Shown here in pieces: positions 1 through 10,211 of a stretch of 64,000 nt of DNA. Under the pieces are notes generated by a model. The model saw only the letters and a program-made list of their open reading frames with translations. It did no database searches and was not told the DNA's origin. Position 1 is the first letter of the stretch. Every line of letters begins with the position of its first letter. The stretch covers positions 310,001 through 374,000 of the forward strand of contig NZ_JBBYXL010000005.1 of NCBI RefSeq assembly GCF_039655865.1, read 5' to 3'. The translations under genes were made by a program, and so were the position numbers. The stretch comes from Prosthecobacter sp. SYSU 5D2. Lineage in GTDB: Bacteria; Verrucomicrobiota; Verrucomicrobiia; Verrucomicrobiales; Verrucomicrobiaceae.

Positions 1-1
1 C

Positions 2-238
2 ATGAATGGAGAACTCACGTCCAAGGTGCTGGAACGATCCTCCCTTCTGCGCACGCAATTACACCCGGTCAAAGACACCGCTGAACGCACGCGGATGATT
101 TACCAGGCCGTACTGGTGCGCCGTCCCGGTGAAGACGAGCTGCATGAGCTGGCCACCTTCTCCCAAGACAGCCCCACCCCGGATGAGGATCTCATCTGGA
201 CGCTGCTAAACTCCCCCGAGTTTCTTTTCATCCAATAA
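2..238 (+). CDS. DUF1553 (PSD1-type) protein, C-terminal end only
   Basis: This is the 3' end of a gene that begins left of the window. The frame is open at base 1, so the ATG at base 2 need not be the start. About 78 residues are visible, ending in a stretch that reads LLNSPEFLFIQ. Planctomycete and verrucomicrobial DUF1553 proteins typically end this way: the final residues usually follow a segment on family exchange of the form YxxvLxRxPxxxEl, seen here as IYQAVLVRRPGEDEL. Full-length members carry an N-terminal cytochrome-like PSC domain, DUF1549 and DUF1553. The stop lies 19 bases before the next gene, a DUF1501 protein, which is the classical partner of this family. Biochemical function of the pair is not established; they are exported proteins linked to polysaccharide breakdown by context only. 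Confidence 0.8.
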   Translation: MNGELTSKVLERSSLLRTQLHPVKDTAERTRMIYQAVLVRRPGEDELHELATFSQDSPTPDEDLIWTLLNSPEFLFIQ

Positions 239-257
239 CCTCGCCTCCTTGCCGACC

Positions 258-1499
258 ATGAAAGACTTCAACCGCCGCCGCTTCATCGAGGCCTTTGCCG
301 CGTCCTGCATGGGCGTGAGGATGCTGCACGCCGCGCCTGCTCAGGGCCGGGTCAAAAGCGTCATCTACCTCTACCTGCGCGGGGGTCTCTCCCATGTGGA
401 CACCTTTGATCCGAAACCCGGCAGGCCCGAGATGGCCGGTGTGGGCACTATCAAAACCCAAGCCGATGGCGTGCTTGTCTCCGAGTGGTTCCCCAAGATG
501 GCCCGGCAGATGCAGCATGTGGCGCTGGTACGCTCCATGACCTCCACCCAGGGCGTGCATGAAAACGGCAACTACCTCGCACACACCAGCTACTTTTCCA
601 CGCCGACGATCACCCATCCCTGTCTCGGCTCCTGGGCGGCGAAGCTGCTCGGCTCCGCCAACCCGCTGCTGCCGGGCAACATCCTCATCAATGGCAGCTC
701 CGGGCATCCCGGCAGCGGCTACATGGCGGCGGACCTGGCCCCACTGCCGATCGTGGATCCCGGTGCCGGGCTGCAAAACGCCGCCCTCCCTCCTAAGGTG
801 ACCGAGCGGGACTTCACCCGCCGCAGCGCCATGGCACAGGCCGTTGGCAAACGTTTTGTCGAGCACGCCCCGCATCGGGATGCAGCGGCCTACCTGAAAG
901 TGCAACAAGAAGCCATCGCCCTGATGAAGAGTGAAGACTTGAAGGTCTTCGACATTTCCCGTGAATCTGCCCAAACGCGCGCGGCTTATGGCGAGCACAC
1001 TTTTGGTAAAGGCTGCCTGCTGGCCCGACGCCTGGTGGAAAGCGGCGTCCGTTTTGTCGAGGTGGAGGATGATCAGAACTGGGACACCCACAATGACCAG
1101 GTGGCCTCCATGCGCAACATGACGCCCAGTGCCGATCAAAGCATGGCTGCCCTGCTGGAGGACCTGCATCAGCGCGGGCTTCTTGATTCCACCCTCGTCG
1201 TCATGGCCACAGAATTCGGCCGCTCTCCGCAGATCAACGAAGTCACCGCCGGGCGTGGTCATCATCCGGGCGTCTTCACCTGGTGGCTGGCAGGCGGCGG
1301 TGTGAAAGGCGGGTATGTTTATGGCAAGTCCGATGAGGCTGGCGAGCGCGTGGCCGAGAGACCCGTCACCATGCAGGACTTCAACGCCACCGTTGCCCAC
1401 GCGTTAGGCATGGATCTGAAGCACATCGAGCACTCCCCATCCGGCCGCCCCTTCACCGTTGCGGACAAGGGCCAGGCCATCTCTGAACTCTTCGCCTGA
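258..1499 (+). CDS. DUF1501 family exported protein
   Basis: A 413-residue DUF1501 protein, the usual neighbour of DUF1553 proteins. The N-terminus has a Tat-like signal (NRRRF followed by a short hydrophobic stretch to about residue 30). Family hallmarks are present: [18 protein letters not shown] near residue 40, TEFGRSPQ near residue 325, then [21 protein letters not shown]. The fold is related to the alkaline phosphatase/sulfatase superfamily, but a catalytic activity is not established. I chose the ATG at 258 over an in-frame TTG at 249 because it puts the arginine-rich signal at the very start. The gene follows the DUF1553 partner by 19 bases and is followed by an exported protein 19 bases later, so the three are probably one transcript. 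Confidence 0.88.
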   Translation: MKDFNRRRFIEAFAASCMGVRMLHAAPAQGRVKSVIYLYLRGGLSHVDTFDPKPGRPEMAGVGTIKTQADGVLVSEWFPKMARQMQHVALVRSMTSTQGVHENGNYLAHTSYFSTPTITHPCLGSWAAKLLGSANPLLPGNILINGSSGHPGSGYMAADLAPLPIVDPGAGLQNAALPPKVTERDFTRRSAMAQAVGKRFVEHAPHRDAAAYLKVQQEAIALMKSEDLKVFDISRESAQTRAAYGEHTFGKGCLLARRLVESGVRFVEVEDDQNWDTHNDQVASMRNMTPSADQSMAALLEDLHQRGLLDSTLVVMATEFGRSPQINEVTAGRGHHPGVFTWWLAGGGVKGGYVYGKSDEAGERVAERPVTMQDFNATVAHALGMDLKHIEHSPSGRPFTVADKGQAISELFA

Positions 1500-1518
1500 A
1501 GCCCGGCTGACTGCCCTC

Positions 1519-4191
1519 ATGAAAATCGCTGCCCTTGTTTCACTGCTTTCACTTGCGCTGCTGACCTGCCTTCAGGCCCAGCCGGAATTCCGCCCCGAGT
1601 TCATTGCCATTCATTCGCCGGTGACACTGAGTTTCAAAAATCTCAAAGCCAGCAGCCCCATCTACAACCTCCCTGCCTTTAAGCTCCAGGATGAACGGCT
1701 GGAACGCGATGTCTTCAAAATCGGCGAGGTCATTTCACTCACTGAGCCCGCCATTGAAAAGACGGGTGAAAGCACTCGCTGGAAATTCATTCACGAAGCC
1801 ATCGAAGTGGAAGCCGAGCTGTCCCAAGGCAAGCTAAGCTACACCTTCACACCCAAAAAACCTGGCACATGGACCGTGGCCTTCAGCGGCGCACCAGCGG
1901 CGGCCATGGAAGACGTGATCGAACTCTTCCAGCCTCTGGTCTGGAACGGCCGCCGCCTGCCCGAAGAAAGTTTTCTTATTCCCGATGACATCTGTTCCAT
2001 CCCCGGCTGTCTGGTGGAGACGAAGGCAGGCACCGTGGGTGTGCTCGCCTCGCCAGGCCAGTTTCCCTTTGCCATGCCCACCTCACTGACCCGGCGTTTT
2101 GGGGTGACACTGCGGAACGCTGCTGGTCAGGCTCAGCCGCTCGTCTTCGCCCCCTTTCCCGGAACGAAGGAATCCCATTTCAAAGTTGACACGAAGTTTG
2201 CTTTTGAGCTGGAGCTTGTGACCCGGCCTAACAAACTTAGCGATACTTTTGAATACGTGGCACGGAAAGTCTGCGGCTTTAAGGACCGACGCGAAAACAC
2301 CCTCGCCTCCTTGAACACCGCCTTGGACAACATGCTGGATTATGTCCTCGGTCCTTGGGGAAACTTTGATGCGGCCAACCGCGCGTTTTATTATCCAGAT
2401 TCCCCCGGCTCGGTGAAGAACGTCAGTGCTTTGCATCCCTTGGGCCTCGCCCGGGTCACCGACAATGAGCGCCTTTTTCGCGAGCAGGGCGTGCCACTGC
2501 TGGAGTTCTTGATGTCACGGGAGAAGTTCCTTTTTGCCCTTAATGAAGACGGCATGAAAAGCGGGCAGATCCCCTCCCGCAAGATGGCCGGCCCCGCCGT
2601 TCCGCTGTCGGAGCTGGCGGCTCTTCATCGCATGAGCCAGGGTGCCACGCCTTTTTTTGGCGACCAAGTCGAACAGCTCCATGGCGTGGACCGCATCCTG
2701 AACATTGATTGGGTCACCCCCGGCAACTCCTGGCAGAATGACCTCTGGCGCTACCGTTCCACCGGCGAGAAGCGCTGGCTGGAGACCGCCCGGCAGAAGG
2801 CTGACACTTACATCACCGGACGTATTCTCAAAGAACCCACGGACTTCAGCGAGGCATCCACCGGCACCTTCTTTGAATACATGCTGCCCGCCTGGAAAGA
2901 CCTCTATGAGCTCTACAAGGACACGCGCGATCCGAAGCACCTCGCCGCAGCGCATCGCGGGGCACGACAGTTTGCCCAGCTCATCTGGTTTTACCCTTCG
3001 GTTCCCGAAGAAACCATCACCGTGAACGAAACCGGCCTGGCACCGAAACGCGGCTCCCTCACCCAGCCGGGGCGCCTCCCCATCGCCAAGGAAACGGTGC
3101 CCGCCTGGCAGGTGTCTGAGCACGGCCTGCTTTGTGAAGGCAACGGCACCGTCCAGCGCATCGCACTCTACTTCGCCACCCATGCGCCGTTTTTCCACCG
3201 CATCGCCCAGGAGACAGGCGACGGCTTTCTGCGGGACATTGCACGTTCGGCCATGATCGGACGTTTTGCCAATTTCCCAGGGTATCATTTTAATACGATG
3301 TACTCCACCGTGCATGAGAAGCCGGACTTCCCTTTGCATCCGCATGAAGAGCTGAAGCCCACCACCTCATTCCACTACAATCATGTCCTGCCGATGGCCA
3401 ACCTGGTGCTTGATTACCTCATGGCCGAGGCCTACGACCGCTCCCAGGGGGCCATTGATTTCCCCTCGGAATACGCAGAGTGCTACGCCTTCCTGCAAAG
3501 CCAGATTTATGGCGAACCGGGTGCCTTTTACGATCAAAACAACGTGCACCCCTGGATGCCCAAGGGCCTGGTCAAAACGGATAACGTGCAGGTCAATTAC
3601 GTCACCGGCCGGGGTGACAATACCCTGTGCATCGCCCTCATGAACGAGTGTGACCGGGAGCTGAAAGACGTCACCTTGCAGCTAGATCCGGCTCACTTTA
3701 AAGGCGGCTTCAATGATGATTTCAAAGCCCGCGTGTGGCGTGATAACAAACCCGTAGATGGTCAGATCACTTTCAAAAATGGCCAGGCCAAAGTCTCCCT
3801 CTCGCCCAAAGGCATCACCAGTCTGGTGGTGGAAGGCCTGGAACCTCTTGTGTCGTTTCAGGAGAAATTCACGCCTGCTCAAGCACGCGCGGAAGCCGTC
3901 ACGCATCGTCGTTTCAAGACACCTACCGGTGACGCTCAGGCCATGATTCTCTCCTTCGGCCCGGAGCTGACCTGGCTTTACGTTTACCTCTCCGCCGATG
4001 ACCAGCAGGTGAAGTCCGCCAAACTGAAAGTAAATGTCTCTGGCCGGAGTGAAGTGCTCAGCGATGACAGCTTCCCTTTTGAATTCACCCTGCCGCTGAA
4101 GCCGGGGGATGCAGACCTCAACATCTCTGTTGAGATTATCAACAGGCGTGATGAGAAACAATCGGCGGCACCGGCCGCTCTTTCCCGTTAA
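1519..4191 (+). CDS. Secreted 890-residue protein of unknown function, possibly a toroid glycosidase-like protein
   Basis: I do not recognise a named family. The start at 1519 gives a clean Sec signal ([20 protein letters not shown], cleavage near residue 21). An N-terminal beta-rich part (about 22-260) is followed by a long helical part (about 270-690) with repeated aromatic/acidic helices such as [19 protein letters not shown], reminiscent of (alpha/alpha)6 toroid glycosidases and lyases. The C-terminal 150 residues are beta-rich and Ig-like. Conserved-looking polar clusters, [13 protein letters not shown] and [14 protein letters not shown], could form a substrate site. It sits 19 bases after the DUF1501 gene on the same strand, which suggests it belongs to the same polysaccharide-related transcript. 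A role as an exported carbohydrate-active enzyme is inference only. Confidence 0.7.
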   Translation: MKIAALVSLLSLALLTCLQAQPEFRPEFIAIHSPVTLSFKNLKASSPIYNLPAFKLQDERLERDVFKIGEVISLTEPAIEKTGESTRWKFIHEAIEVEAELSQGKLSYTFTPKKPGTWTVAFSGAPAAAMEDVIELFQPLVWNGRRLPEESFLIPDDICSIPGCLVETKAGTVGVLASPGQFPFAMPTSLTRRFGVTLRNAAGQAQPLVFAPFPGTKESHFKVDTKFAFELELVTRPNKLSDTFEYVARKVCGFKDRRENTLASLNTALDNMLDYVLGPWGNFDAANRAFYYPDSPGSVKNVSALHPLGLARVTDNERLFREQGVPLLEFLMSREKFLFALNEDGMKSGQIPSRKMAGPAVPLSELAALHRMSQGATPFFGDQVEQLHGVDRILNIDWVTPGNSWQNDLWRYRSTGEKRWLETARQKADTYITGRILKEPTDFSEASTGTFFEYMLPAWKDLYELYKDTRDPKHLAAAHRGARQFAQLIWFYPSVPEETITVNETGLAPKRGSLTQPGRLPIAKETVPAWQVSEHGLLCEGNGTVQRIALYFATHAPFFHRIAQETGDGFLRDIARSAMIGRFANFPGYHFNTMYSTVHEKPDFPLHPHEELKPTTSFHYNHVLPMANLVLDYLMAEAYDRSQGAIDFPSEYAECYAFLQSQIYGEPGAFYDQNNVHPWMPKGLVKTDNVQVNYVTGRGDNTLCIALMNECDRELKDVTLQLDPAHFKGGFNDDFKARVWRDNKPVDGQITFKNGQAKVSLSPKGITSLVVEGLEPLVSFQEKFTPAQARAEAVTHRRFKTPTGDAQAMILSFGPELTWLYVYLSADDQQVKSAKLKVNVSGRSEVLSDDSFPFEFTLPLKPGDADLNISVEIINRRDEKQSAAPAALSR

Positions 4192-4205
4192 TTCTGGAAG
4201 CAGAT

Positions 4206-5138
4206 TCACGCCGACTCCGGCAGAAAGGTCGGGAAGCTGATTCCCTGGGCTGTCGGGCCGGGCGCGGTGCTTTGGGCCACATGAAGCTCCACATTGCGTG
4301 CGCCCCAGCCATACAGGGTCGTGACCAGTCTGGAAGCCGCGCAGGGCACCAGGAACACCGGGCTGCTGCCGCGCATGGCATCCAGGCCTTTCCAAAGAAG
4401 GGCCGCTGCGCTGGCATCATCCGCCGCAACGCCTGGGCCCATCATGCCGAACGAAAGTCCGAGGGTAATGAAGCCCTTCAGACCGCCCACTTCATCTTCC
4501 AGCACCAGTACTTTCCAGGAGCCTGTCTCATTGCGCAGGAAAAAGGCATAGTCCTTCTCGCGTCGGACGCCTTGCAGGCGGAGTTCAAAATCCGCCAGCC
4601 GCGACGCTTCATCCGGGCGGGCTTCCCGCACACGCTCAGCGCCAACGGGTGGAGGGGCCGCCATGCCGGATTCAGGCACCTTGACCAGCATGTCCTGGAA
4701 AATTGTTCCCGGCACAAAACCCAGGCGGGTATAGAGGGAGAATGAATCCAGGTTCAGAAGACTGGAGACCAGCCGCGCCGGTTTGCCTAGCTGCCGCGCT
4801 TTTCCCAATACCGCTTCCATCATCTTGCGGGCGACGCCACGGCCTGCGGCCTCAGGCGAGGTGGCCACAATGCCGATGGCCACATGGGTTTCCCGCTCGT
4901 GAGTGAAGCAGACGCCTAACAAACTATTTGTTTGTTCATCCCGCACCGCCAGCCCCTCACCAGGATCCAGGGCTTCATAGACCTGGGGGAACTGGAGAAA
5001 GGGCTCGTGGCTGTCGCCAAAGCGGGCGCCCTGGCCCAGACGGCTTTGATACCAGTCCACCAGCGAGCGGTGGATCAAACGGGCGGCGGCTTCCGCATCG
5101 GAAGGCAGCAGAGTGGTGAGGGTTACAGCGGAGGACAT
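4206..5138 (-). CDS. GNAT family N-acetyltransferase
   Basis: A 310-residue cytoplasmic protein with a GNAT fold in its first half. The acetyl-CoA binding motif A is visible as VATSPEAAGRGVARKMM near residues 90-106, followed by the typical YTRLGFVPG segment near residue 137. The second half (about 165-310) looks like a second, degenerate acyltransferase-like domain without a clear motif A, a layout seen in double-GNAT proteins. Substrate is unknown. It is convergent with the gene at 1519 (14 bases between stops) and lies 20 bases downstream of the Gfo/Idh/MocA gene on the same strand, so it may be co-transcribed with it. One copy of the TTTGTTAGGC word lies inside the gene near 4914. Confidence 0.82.
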   Translation of the reverse strand: MSSAVTLTTLLPSDAEAAARLIHRSLVDWYQSRLGQGARFGDSHEPFLQFPQVYEALDPGEGLAVRDEQTNSLLGVCFTHERETHVAIGIVATSPEAAGRGVARKMMEAVLGKARQLGKPARLVSSLLNLDSFSLYTRLGFVPGTIFQDMLVKVPESGMAAPPPVGAERVREARPDEASRLADFELRLQGVRREKDYAFFLRNETGSWKVLVLEDEVGGLKGFITLGLSFGMMGPGVAADDASAAALLWKGLDAMRGSSPVFLVPCAASRLVTTLYGWGARNVELHVAQSTAPGPTAQGISFPTFLPESA

Positions 5139-5158
5139 AACAAATTGTTGGGATAAAA

Positions 5159-6574
5159 TCAGGCGATCTCCCAGCCGGGGCGGCTGGCTTCACGGATGAT
5201 GGCGTCCGCCTCAGGCAGGCCGGTGGCCTTCATGTTTTCGGCATCCCATTTGATGGCCTTGCCCAGGCGCTGAGAGAGCACGCCCAGCAGCACGGTTTCC
5301 GTCAGTTGAGCGCCGTAATCAAATGGGCAAGAGGCGGGTTTGCCGCCTTTGCAGGCATCAATCCAGTCACGGTGATGGCCGTTGGAGCGGGGGAGCCGTG
5401 GCTCAGGTTTGGCGAATGCCACGCGGCGTGTATCCGGGAAAAGGCGTGGCGGGCCGCCGCTTCCGTCATGCTGGATGACGCCTTTGTCCCCAATGTAAAG
5501 AGCACCGCGCCGTGGCAGGGTGAAGGCACCAAGGGCTTCATGCTGCGCAGGCTTGGCGCCGCCGCTGTACCAGTGCAGTTTGACAGGGCCGCGCTTGTCA
5601 TTCGCCGGGAAGTGGAAATGCACCATGGACCCATAGGGCGCGATCTCCTCATTGGAAAAACCGATGCCGTAACCCTCCACCAGCGTGGGTGACCAGAGCT
5701 CCAGCGCACGCACCGCGCTGTTCATGTCATGCGTGCCGAAGTCCCCCAAAGCCGAGTTGCCAAAAGCCCAGAAATCACGCCAGGAAAAAGGATGGTAGGC
5801 GGGGTGATAGGAATGCTTGTCACGTGGCCCCAGCCACAGATCCCAGTTCAGCCCGGCAGGTGCCGCCGGCTTGTCGGCGGGATAACCTTTGAGGTCGAAA
5901 TTATAGCGGGTGGCAGGCACCCAGACGTGCACTTCCTGGACTGCGCCAATGGCTCCGCCCTGGATGTATTCGATGTTTTCACGGGTGCCTACGGAGGAGT
6001 GCCCCTGACTGCCCATCTGTGTGGCCACACCGGTTTCCTTGGCTACTTTGGCCACCTGCCTGGCCTCCCAAATGTTATGCGTGAGCGGCTTCTCGCAATA
6101 CACATGTTTGCCTGCACGCATGGAGTGCACGGAGATGTAGGCGTGCGTGTGGTCCGGTGTGGCGCAGAGCACGGCATCAATGCTCTTTTCCTTTTCCAGC
6201 ATCACGCGGAAGTCTTCATAGGGAGTACAGCGGAAGTTGGGTGTCTTTTCCGCATAGTTCGTTTCGATCATGGCCTTCGTCGGCATGCGGCCGCCCATTG
6301 TCTTGTAGTAGGCATACGACTGTGAGTGATCATAAGCCTCCGCAGGATCGGCCACGGCGATGACCTGTACATCCTCAAGCTGGAAGAGGTTCTTCAAATT
6401 GGAATGGCCCTGGCCGCCGCCGCCGATAAGAGCGACGTTCACCTTTTCACTGGGAGCGACGAAACCGGGACCGCCCAGCACGTGGCGGGGAACAATGTTA
6501 AACGTGGCCACCGTGGCGGCGGCGGTTTTCAGGAACTGGCGACGGCTTTTTGTTGTCGGATCGGTGTTTTGCAT
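5159..6574 (-). CDS. Gfo/Idh/MocA family oxidoreductase, Tat-exported
   Basis: A 471-residue NAD(P)-dependent sugar oxidoreductase of the exported type common in PVC bacteria. It starts with a Tat signal (SRRQFLK at residues 10-16 and a hydrophobic core), then a Rossmann fold with the dinucleotide loop GGGGQG at 51-56. The family signature EKPLTHNIWEA lies near residue 165, supplying the conserved lysine that touches nicotinamide and substrate. The C-terminal half is the substrate-binding beta-sheet domain. Members oxidise or epimerise sugars and cyclitols; the actual substrate is not predictable here. The ATG at 6574 sits 25 bases after the end of the next upstream gene on the same strand, an alpha/beta hydrolase, so the two may share a transcript. 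Confidence 0.88.
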   Translation of the reverse strand: MQNTDPTTKSRRQFLKTAAATVATFNIVPRHVLGGPGFVAPSEKVNVALIGGGGQGHSNLKNLFQLEDVQVIAVADPAEAYDHSQSYAYYKTMGGRMPTKAMIETNYAEKTPNFRCTPYEDFRVMLEKEKSIDAVLCATPDHTHAYISVHSMRAGKHVYCEKPLTHNIWEARQVAKVAKETGVATQMGSQGHSSVGTRENIEYIQGGAIGAVQEVHVWVPATRYNFDLKGYPADKPAAPAGLNWDLWLGPRDKHSYHPAYHPFSWRDFWAFGNSALGDFGTHDMNSAVRALELWSPTLVEGYGIGFSNEEIAPYGSMVHFHFPANDKRGPVKLHWYSGGAKPAQHEALGAFTLPRRGALYIGDKGVIQHDGSGGPPRLFPDTRRVAFAKPEPRLPRSNGHHRDWIDACKGGKPASCPFDYGAQLTETVLLGVLSQRLGKAIKWDAENMKATGLPEADAIIREASRPGWEIA

Positions 6575-6599
6575 AAAAGATAGTTAGGCGAAAAGGGTG

Positions 6600-8651
6600 T
6601 CAGTTTTTCCAAAGTTCCTGGCGGGCCGCACGGTCCAAAATGTCAGCGAGGTCTTCATCCAGCAGATAACCTTCGTCACGCAGTTTCAAGGCGGCATCGG
6701 TGATGCGGCTCAGATAATCGGCGCGGGTCGGGTAACGCTCTTCCACAGACGGGCGGGGATCGCCAGTCTTATCACGCTCCGATTTCGTTTTGGCAAAGGG
6801 CAGGAACATGCCGTCAAAACGTGTCAGCATTTTCTCCGGGCCGAACTGAGCCGAACGCAGGTTCCAGCCCGTGTGTGTGCCCAGAGGAGCGGCCACTTCG
6901 GGTAAGATGATGCCGCTGGTTTCATTGCCATCCGCATTCACCGCCGGTACCAGCGTCCGCCAGGTCTGGCCGATCTTGGGAGGGATCGTGTCGGCGATGC
7001 CTTCGCTTTCCAGCCGTGGGCCGAAGTCGAGCCTCACCGGCTCATAATAACTCTCCGGAAGATTCACACCGGGCAGCTTGGGAAACTGTTTGGCGAAGGT
7101 GGCCGCATCCACCAGCGTGCTGTCACTGATCCGTGGATAACGGCTCGGCGGCGGGGCCGTATCTGTGCTGCTCCAGCGGTCCAGCGCCGTCAGCATGGCC
7201 CGCAGGACAGGGCCCCGGTCGTCCAAGGTATTCCGGTTCTGCTGGCCTTCGCCAGGAGTCCATTCGCCTTTGCCCAGATGCTGCGACCCGGCAGTCAGAT
7301 AAGCACGCACATTGTCCGGCAGCTCGACATCGGTTTGGCCTTCTACATCCGTATGCACCAGTGAAGCCGCCCGTGCCCAATACTCCGTGGAGCTTTGCAC
7401 ATAGATCATCTTCGGAACGGTGCCCGCTGCCTGCGCACGGTCCAGAACGCTGCCTTTCTGGCCGGTCACCGGGTCGGTCAGCGGCGCCGGAGAAAACGGG
7501 AAGTACTCCGATCCGCACCAGTTGGCTTCGTGGTGGTTACCTGCATCCGTGGCATTGCGAAAGCGCGTGGTGAAGTGGCCTTTGCCCGCCCCGGCCACAT
7601 GGATCAACGCCGCATCAAAGACCGGACGGCCCTTCAAGTCCGCATTGAATCCTTCGTGAATAAAAGCCACGCAAAGCCTGCCGGACTGCGAGATGCCAAA
7701 GATATACGCTTTCTCCAGGCTGCCAGCGAGAGGGTTGGCGCGGCCTTCGCGGTCCCTTTCAGCATGACGCAGGAAGGAAACCACATCCCGGATGCCGGTG
7801 AGGCCGACACCCGCCACACGCGGGGACTGCGCGGTATAAACCAGGTCATAAAGCCAGCCGGGTTTGAAACCGTCTTTGAGATAAACCTGTGTGTTGTCCG
7901 GCACCACCTTGCCATCTTCCCAGCGGCCAAAGGCCCAGTCTGAATGGGGTACTTCCTCGGCAGGCTCGCTGCGCAGCGGGCGCCGGGTCAGCGTGGCCTG
8001 GGTGTGGTCGCCCACCGCAGGAAAGATCTTGGGGATGCCCCACTGGCTCCAGGCGAAGGAGCGGCTCAGCGTCTTCTCCGCCACACAGATTTCCACATGC
8101 AGCCGTCCAGTGATGGGCTGGCCTTTTTCCGTGGCGACGGGTGCGCCCAGGGTCATGCGATCTGCGCCTTCTGGCACTTCGGCATTCCAGCCCGTCCAGA
8201 GGACGGAGTAGCCATGTCTCATCAGAAATCCATTGCCCGCATGGTCAAGCGTCCGAGGATCGTTGGTGATTTCCTGGGCGCTGTTGAAGGTCCAGACCGC
8301 CAGCTTGTTGCCCCGGTTGTGTACATCATAAATCAGCCGCCCGTTGCCCCGCTGGGGATTCACCGGTTTCAGCAGGCAAAAGTCCGTCCAGTATTCCACC
8401 AGTCCCTTTTCATTGCGCGGGGCAAGTTTCAGGTCATGCACCCGTGCATTGGCCGGGGATTCCGGGTCCAGCGTCATCATCATGCGGCCGGTGATGCGCT
8501 CGTAAGGCCCCGTGTTTTCAAAGGAGTATCCGTCTGCAAAAGGAATGCGCTCAGTGATTTCCATGCGCAGCACTTCAGCCAGGGCGGCGGTGAATGGGAG
8601 GAAGCAGGAGATGAAGAAAACGGCCAAAAACAGAACAATGCGGGAAGGCAT
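6600..8651 (-). CDS. Secreted alpha/beta hydrolase domain protein (PF20091-like)
   Basis: About 683 residues with a Sec signal (a long hydrophobic run ending AALA). The large alpha/beta hydrolase region contains the nucleophile elbow FGISQSGR, in which the serine of G-x-S-x-S-G is the probable nucleophile, followed by FDAALIHVAGAGKGHFTTRF. This pattern and the overall length match the alpha/beta-hydrolase domain family found in many environmental bacteria, whose substrates are mostly unknown. I start at the ATG at 8651; an in-frame GTG at 8672 would add seven basic residues in front of the signal peptide and cannot be excluded. It is divergent from the sulfatase gene at 8766, leaving about 115 bases for both promoters. 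Confidence 0.8.
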   Translation of the reverse strand: MPSRIVLFLAVFFISCFLPFTAALAEVLRMEITERIPFADGYSFENTGPYERITGRMMMTLDPESPANARVHDLKLAPRNEKGLVEYWTDFCLLKPVNPQRGNGRLIYDVHNRGNKLAVWTFNSAQEITNDPRTLDHAGNGFLMRHGYSVLWTGWNAEVPEGADRMTLGAPVATEKGQPITGRLHVEICVAEKTLSRSFAWSQWGIPKIFPAVGDHTQATLTRRPLRSEPAEEVPHSDWAFGRWEDGKVVPDNTQVYLKDGFKPGWLYDLVYTAQSPRVAGVGLTGIRDVVSFLRHAERDREGRANPLAGSLEKAYIFGISQSGRLCVAFIHEGFNADLKGRPVFDAALIHVAGAGKGHFTTRFRNATDAGNHHEANWCGSEYFPFSPAPLTDPVTGQKGSVLDRAQAAGTVPKMIYVQSSTEYWARAASLVHTDVEGQTDVELPDNVRAYLTAGSQHLGKGEWTPGEGQQNRNTLDDRGPVLRAMLTALDRWSSTDTAPPPSRYPRISDSTLVDAATFAKQFPKLPGVNLPESYYEPVRLDFGPRLESEGIADTIPPKIGQTWRTLVPAVNADGNETSGIILPEVAAPLGTHTGWNLRSAQFGPEKMLTRFDGMFLPFAKTKSERDKTGDPRPSVEERYPTRADYLSRITDAALKLRDEGYLLDEDLADILDRAARQELWKN

Positions 8652-8765
8652 CCTTTGGGTACGTCGTTTCACCGGGTTTCTGCAAGAAATCTACGCCTCA
8701 ACATGCAGCGCCCGCATCTTTTTGGAGTGATAGCACGGAAGCTCCCATGCGTTTCCCTGACATCT

Positions 8766-10109
8766 ATGATGCGACTGGCCGTCTTGCTCTCTTTTTGTCT
8801 GCTGCCCCTCTGTGGGCTGGCTGCCACACCGCCGAACGTCATCATCATCCTGGCCGATGACATGGCCATCGGTGACCTGTCTTATTTCAACGGGGGACTG
8901 ACCCGCACACCCAATCTGGACCGGTTGATTGACGACGGCCTCTGGTTCAGCCGCGCCTATTCAGGCTCGCCCGTCTGCTCTCCTTCAAGGGCGGCGCTGC
9001 TGACCGGACGGTATCCGCATCGCACGGGCGTGGTTTCCTTGGACATGAACAAGGAGCCGCTGCTGACCCGGCTGCACAAAGACGAAACTACCCTGGCCAA
9101 CGTCTTTGCGGAGAACGGCTACCGCACTGGCTTGGTCGGCAAATGGCATACAGGCATGGGCGCTGGTTATGGCCCCTTGAGCCGGGGATTTCAAGAATTC
9201 GAAGGCTTTTACGGTTCCGACAAAACCGCCTATTTTAACTACGTCATCCAGACCGGGGACTCCCCGGACAAACCGAAAGAGGCCACGGATCAATACTTGA
9301 CCGACGAGCTTTCCAAACGCGCCGTCAGCTTTGTGCGCCGACATGCGGACCATCCCTTTTTTCTGCATCTGGCCCACTATGCACCGCATCGTCCGCTGGA
9401 AGCCCCGGAGGCAGCCATTCAGCCATATCTGAAAACCGGCCTGAACCCTGAAGTGGCCACCATCTATGCCATGGTGGAGATCATGGACCGGGGCATTGGG
9501 GAGCTCATCGCGGAGCTGGAAAAGCTGGGCATCCGCAAGAACACGCTCATCGTCTTTGCCAGCGACAACGGTCCTGATACGGTCGTGCCGGAGCGTTTTA
9601 ATGTGCGCCTGCGCGGTGGCAAATACCAGACTTATGAAGGCGGCATCCATGTGCCCCTGGTCATGTCCTGCCCTGGTCTTTGGAAAGCCGGTGTGCGTGA
9701 TGAAACCGTCCATTTTACTGATCTCTTTCCCACCCTCATTGAACTCTGCGGCCTGAAGCATGAGCCAAAGAACAAGCTTGATGGCGTCAGCCTTGTCCCA
9801 CTCCTCACAGGCAAGGGCCAGTTCGCCGCACCTGCCCGCTTTTGGCAGTGGAACCGGGCGCAGCCGAAATACGGCCACAATGCCGCCCTGCGCGATGGCC
9901 CCTGGAAACTGGTCCGCCCTTATGTGACGAAAAACCTGATCAAAAAAGGCGAAACTCCTGCCGCTCCTGTCCTTTACCACATGGACTCCGATCCCCAAGA
10001 AACCCAAGATCTTTCACAGCAGCACCCGGCACGCTTTGAGCAGATGAAATCAGCGCTGGAAGCCTGGTGTCAGGAAGTGGAAAAGCACCGCCAGCGCACA
10101 GTCCCGTGA
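8766..10109 (+). CDS. Secreted sulfatase (arylsulfatase family, Cys type)
   Basis: A 447-residue sulfatase with a Sec signal ending near residue 19. The first metal-site segment reads VIIILADDMA, and the formylglycine motif CSPSRAALLTGR starts at Cys71, so the enzyme needs a maturation enzyme (FGE or anSME) encoded elsewhere. Later segments GKWHTGMG, APHRPLEAP and FASDNGPD are normal family landmarks, the last giving the remaining Asp/Asn calcium ligands. It should hydrolyse sulfate esters of a sugar or aryl compound in the periplasm or outside the cell; the substrate cannot be read from sequence. The open frame extends far upstream, but only the ATG at 8766 gives a signal peptide. A second sulfatase follows 102 bases later on the same strand. 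Confidence 0.92.
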   Translation: MMRLAVLLSFCLLPLCGLAATPPNVIIILADDMAIGDLSYFNGGLTRTPNLDRLIDDGLWFSRAYSGSPVCSPSRAALLTGRYPHRTGVVSLDMNKEPLLTRLHKDETTLANVFAENGYRTGLVGKWHTGMGAGYGPLSRGFQEFEGFYGSDKTAYFNYVIQTGDSPDKPKEATDQYLTDELSKRAVSFVRRHADHPFFLHLAHYAPHRPLEAPEAAIQPYLKTGLNPEVATIYAMVEIMDRGIGELIAELEKLGIRKNTLIVFASDNGPDTVVPERFNVRLRGGKYQTYEGGIHVPLVMSCPGLWKAGVRDETVHFTDLFPTLIELCGLKHEPKNKLDGVSLVPLLTGKGQFAAPARFWQWNRAQPKYGHNAALRDGPWKLVRPYVTKNLIKKGETPAAPVLYHMDSDPQETQDLSQQHPARFEQMKSALEAWCQEVEKHRQRTVP

Positions 10110-10211
10110 CCTGTCTGTCAATCCTACCCCGGTCAAGAATGCGCATACCAGGTCCATAATCGGCAGCCGCCCGGCATTGACTTGGCATCGAATGCATAGT
10201 GGCATGAACCC

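Noticed and set aside
10177..10205. TTGACT before the second sulfatase gene as a promoter
   Set aside because: With normal spacing the -10 would be TGGCAT, a poor match, and transcription would start at or inside the start codon region.
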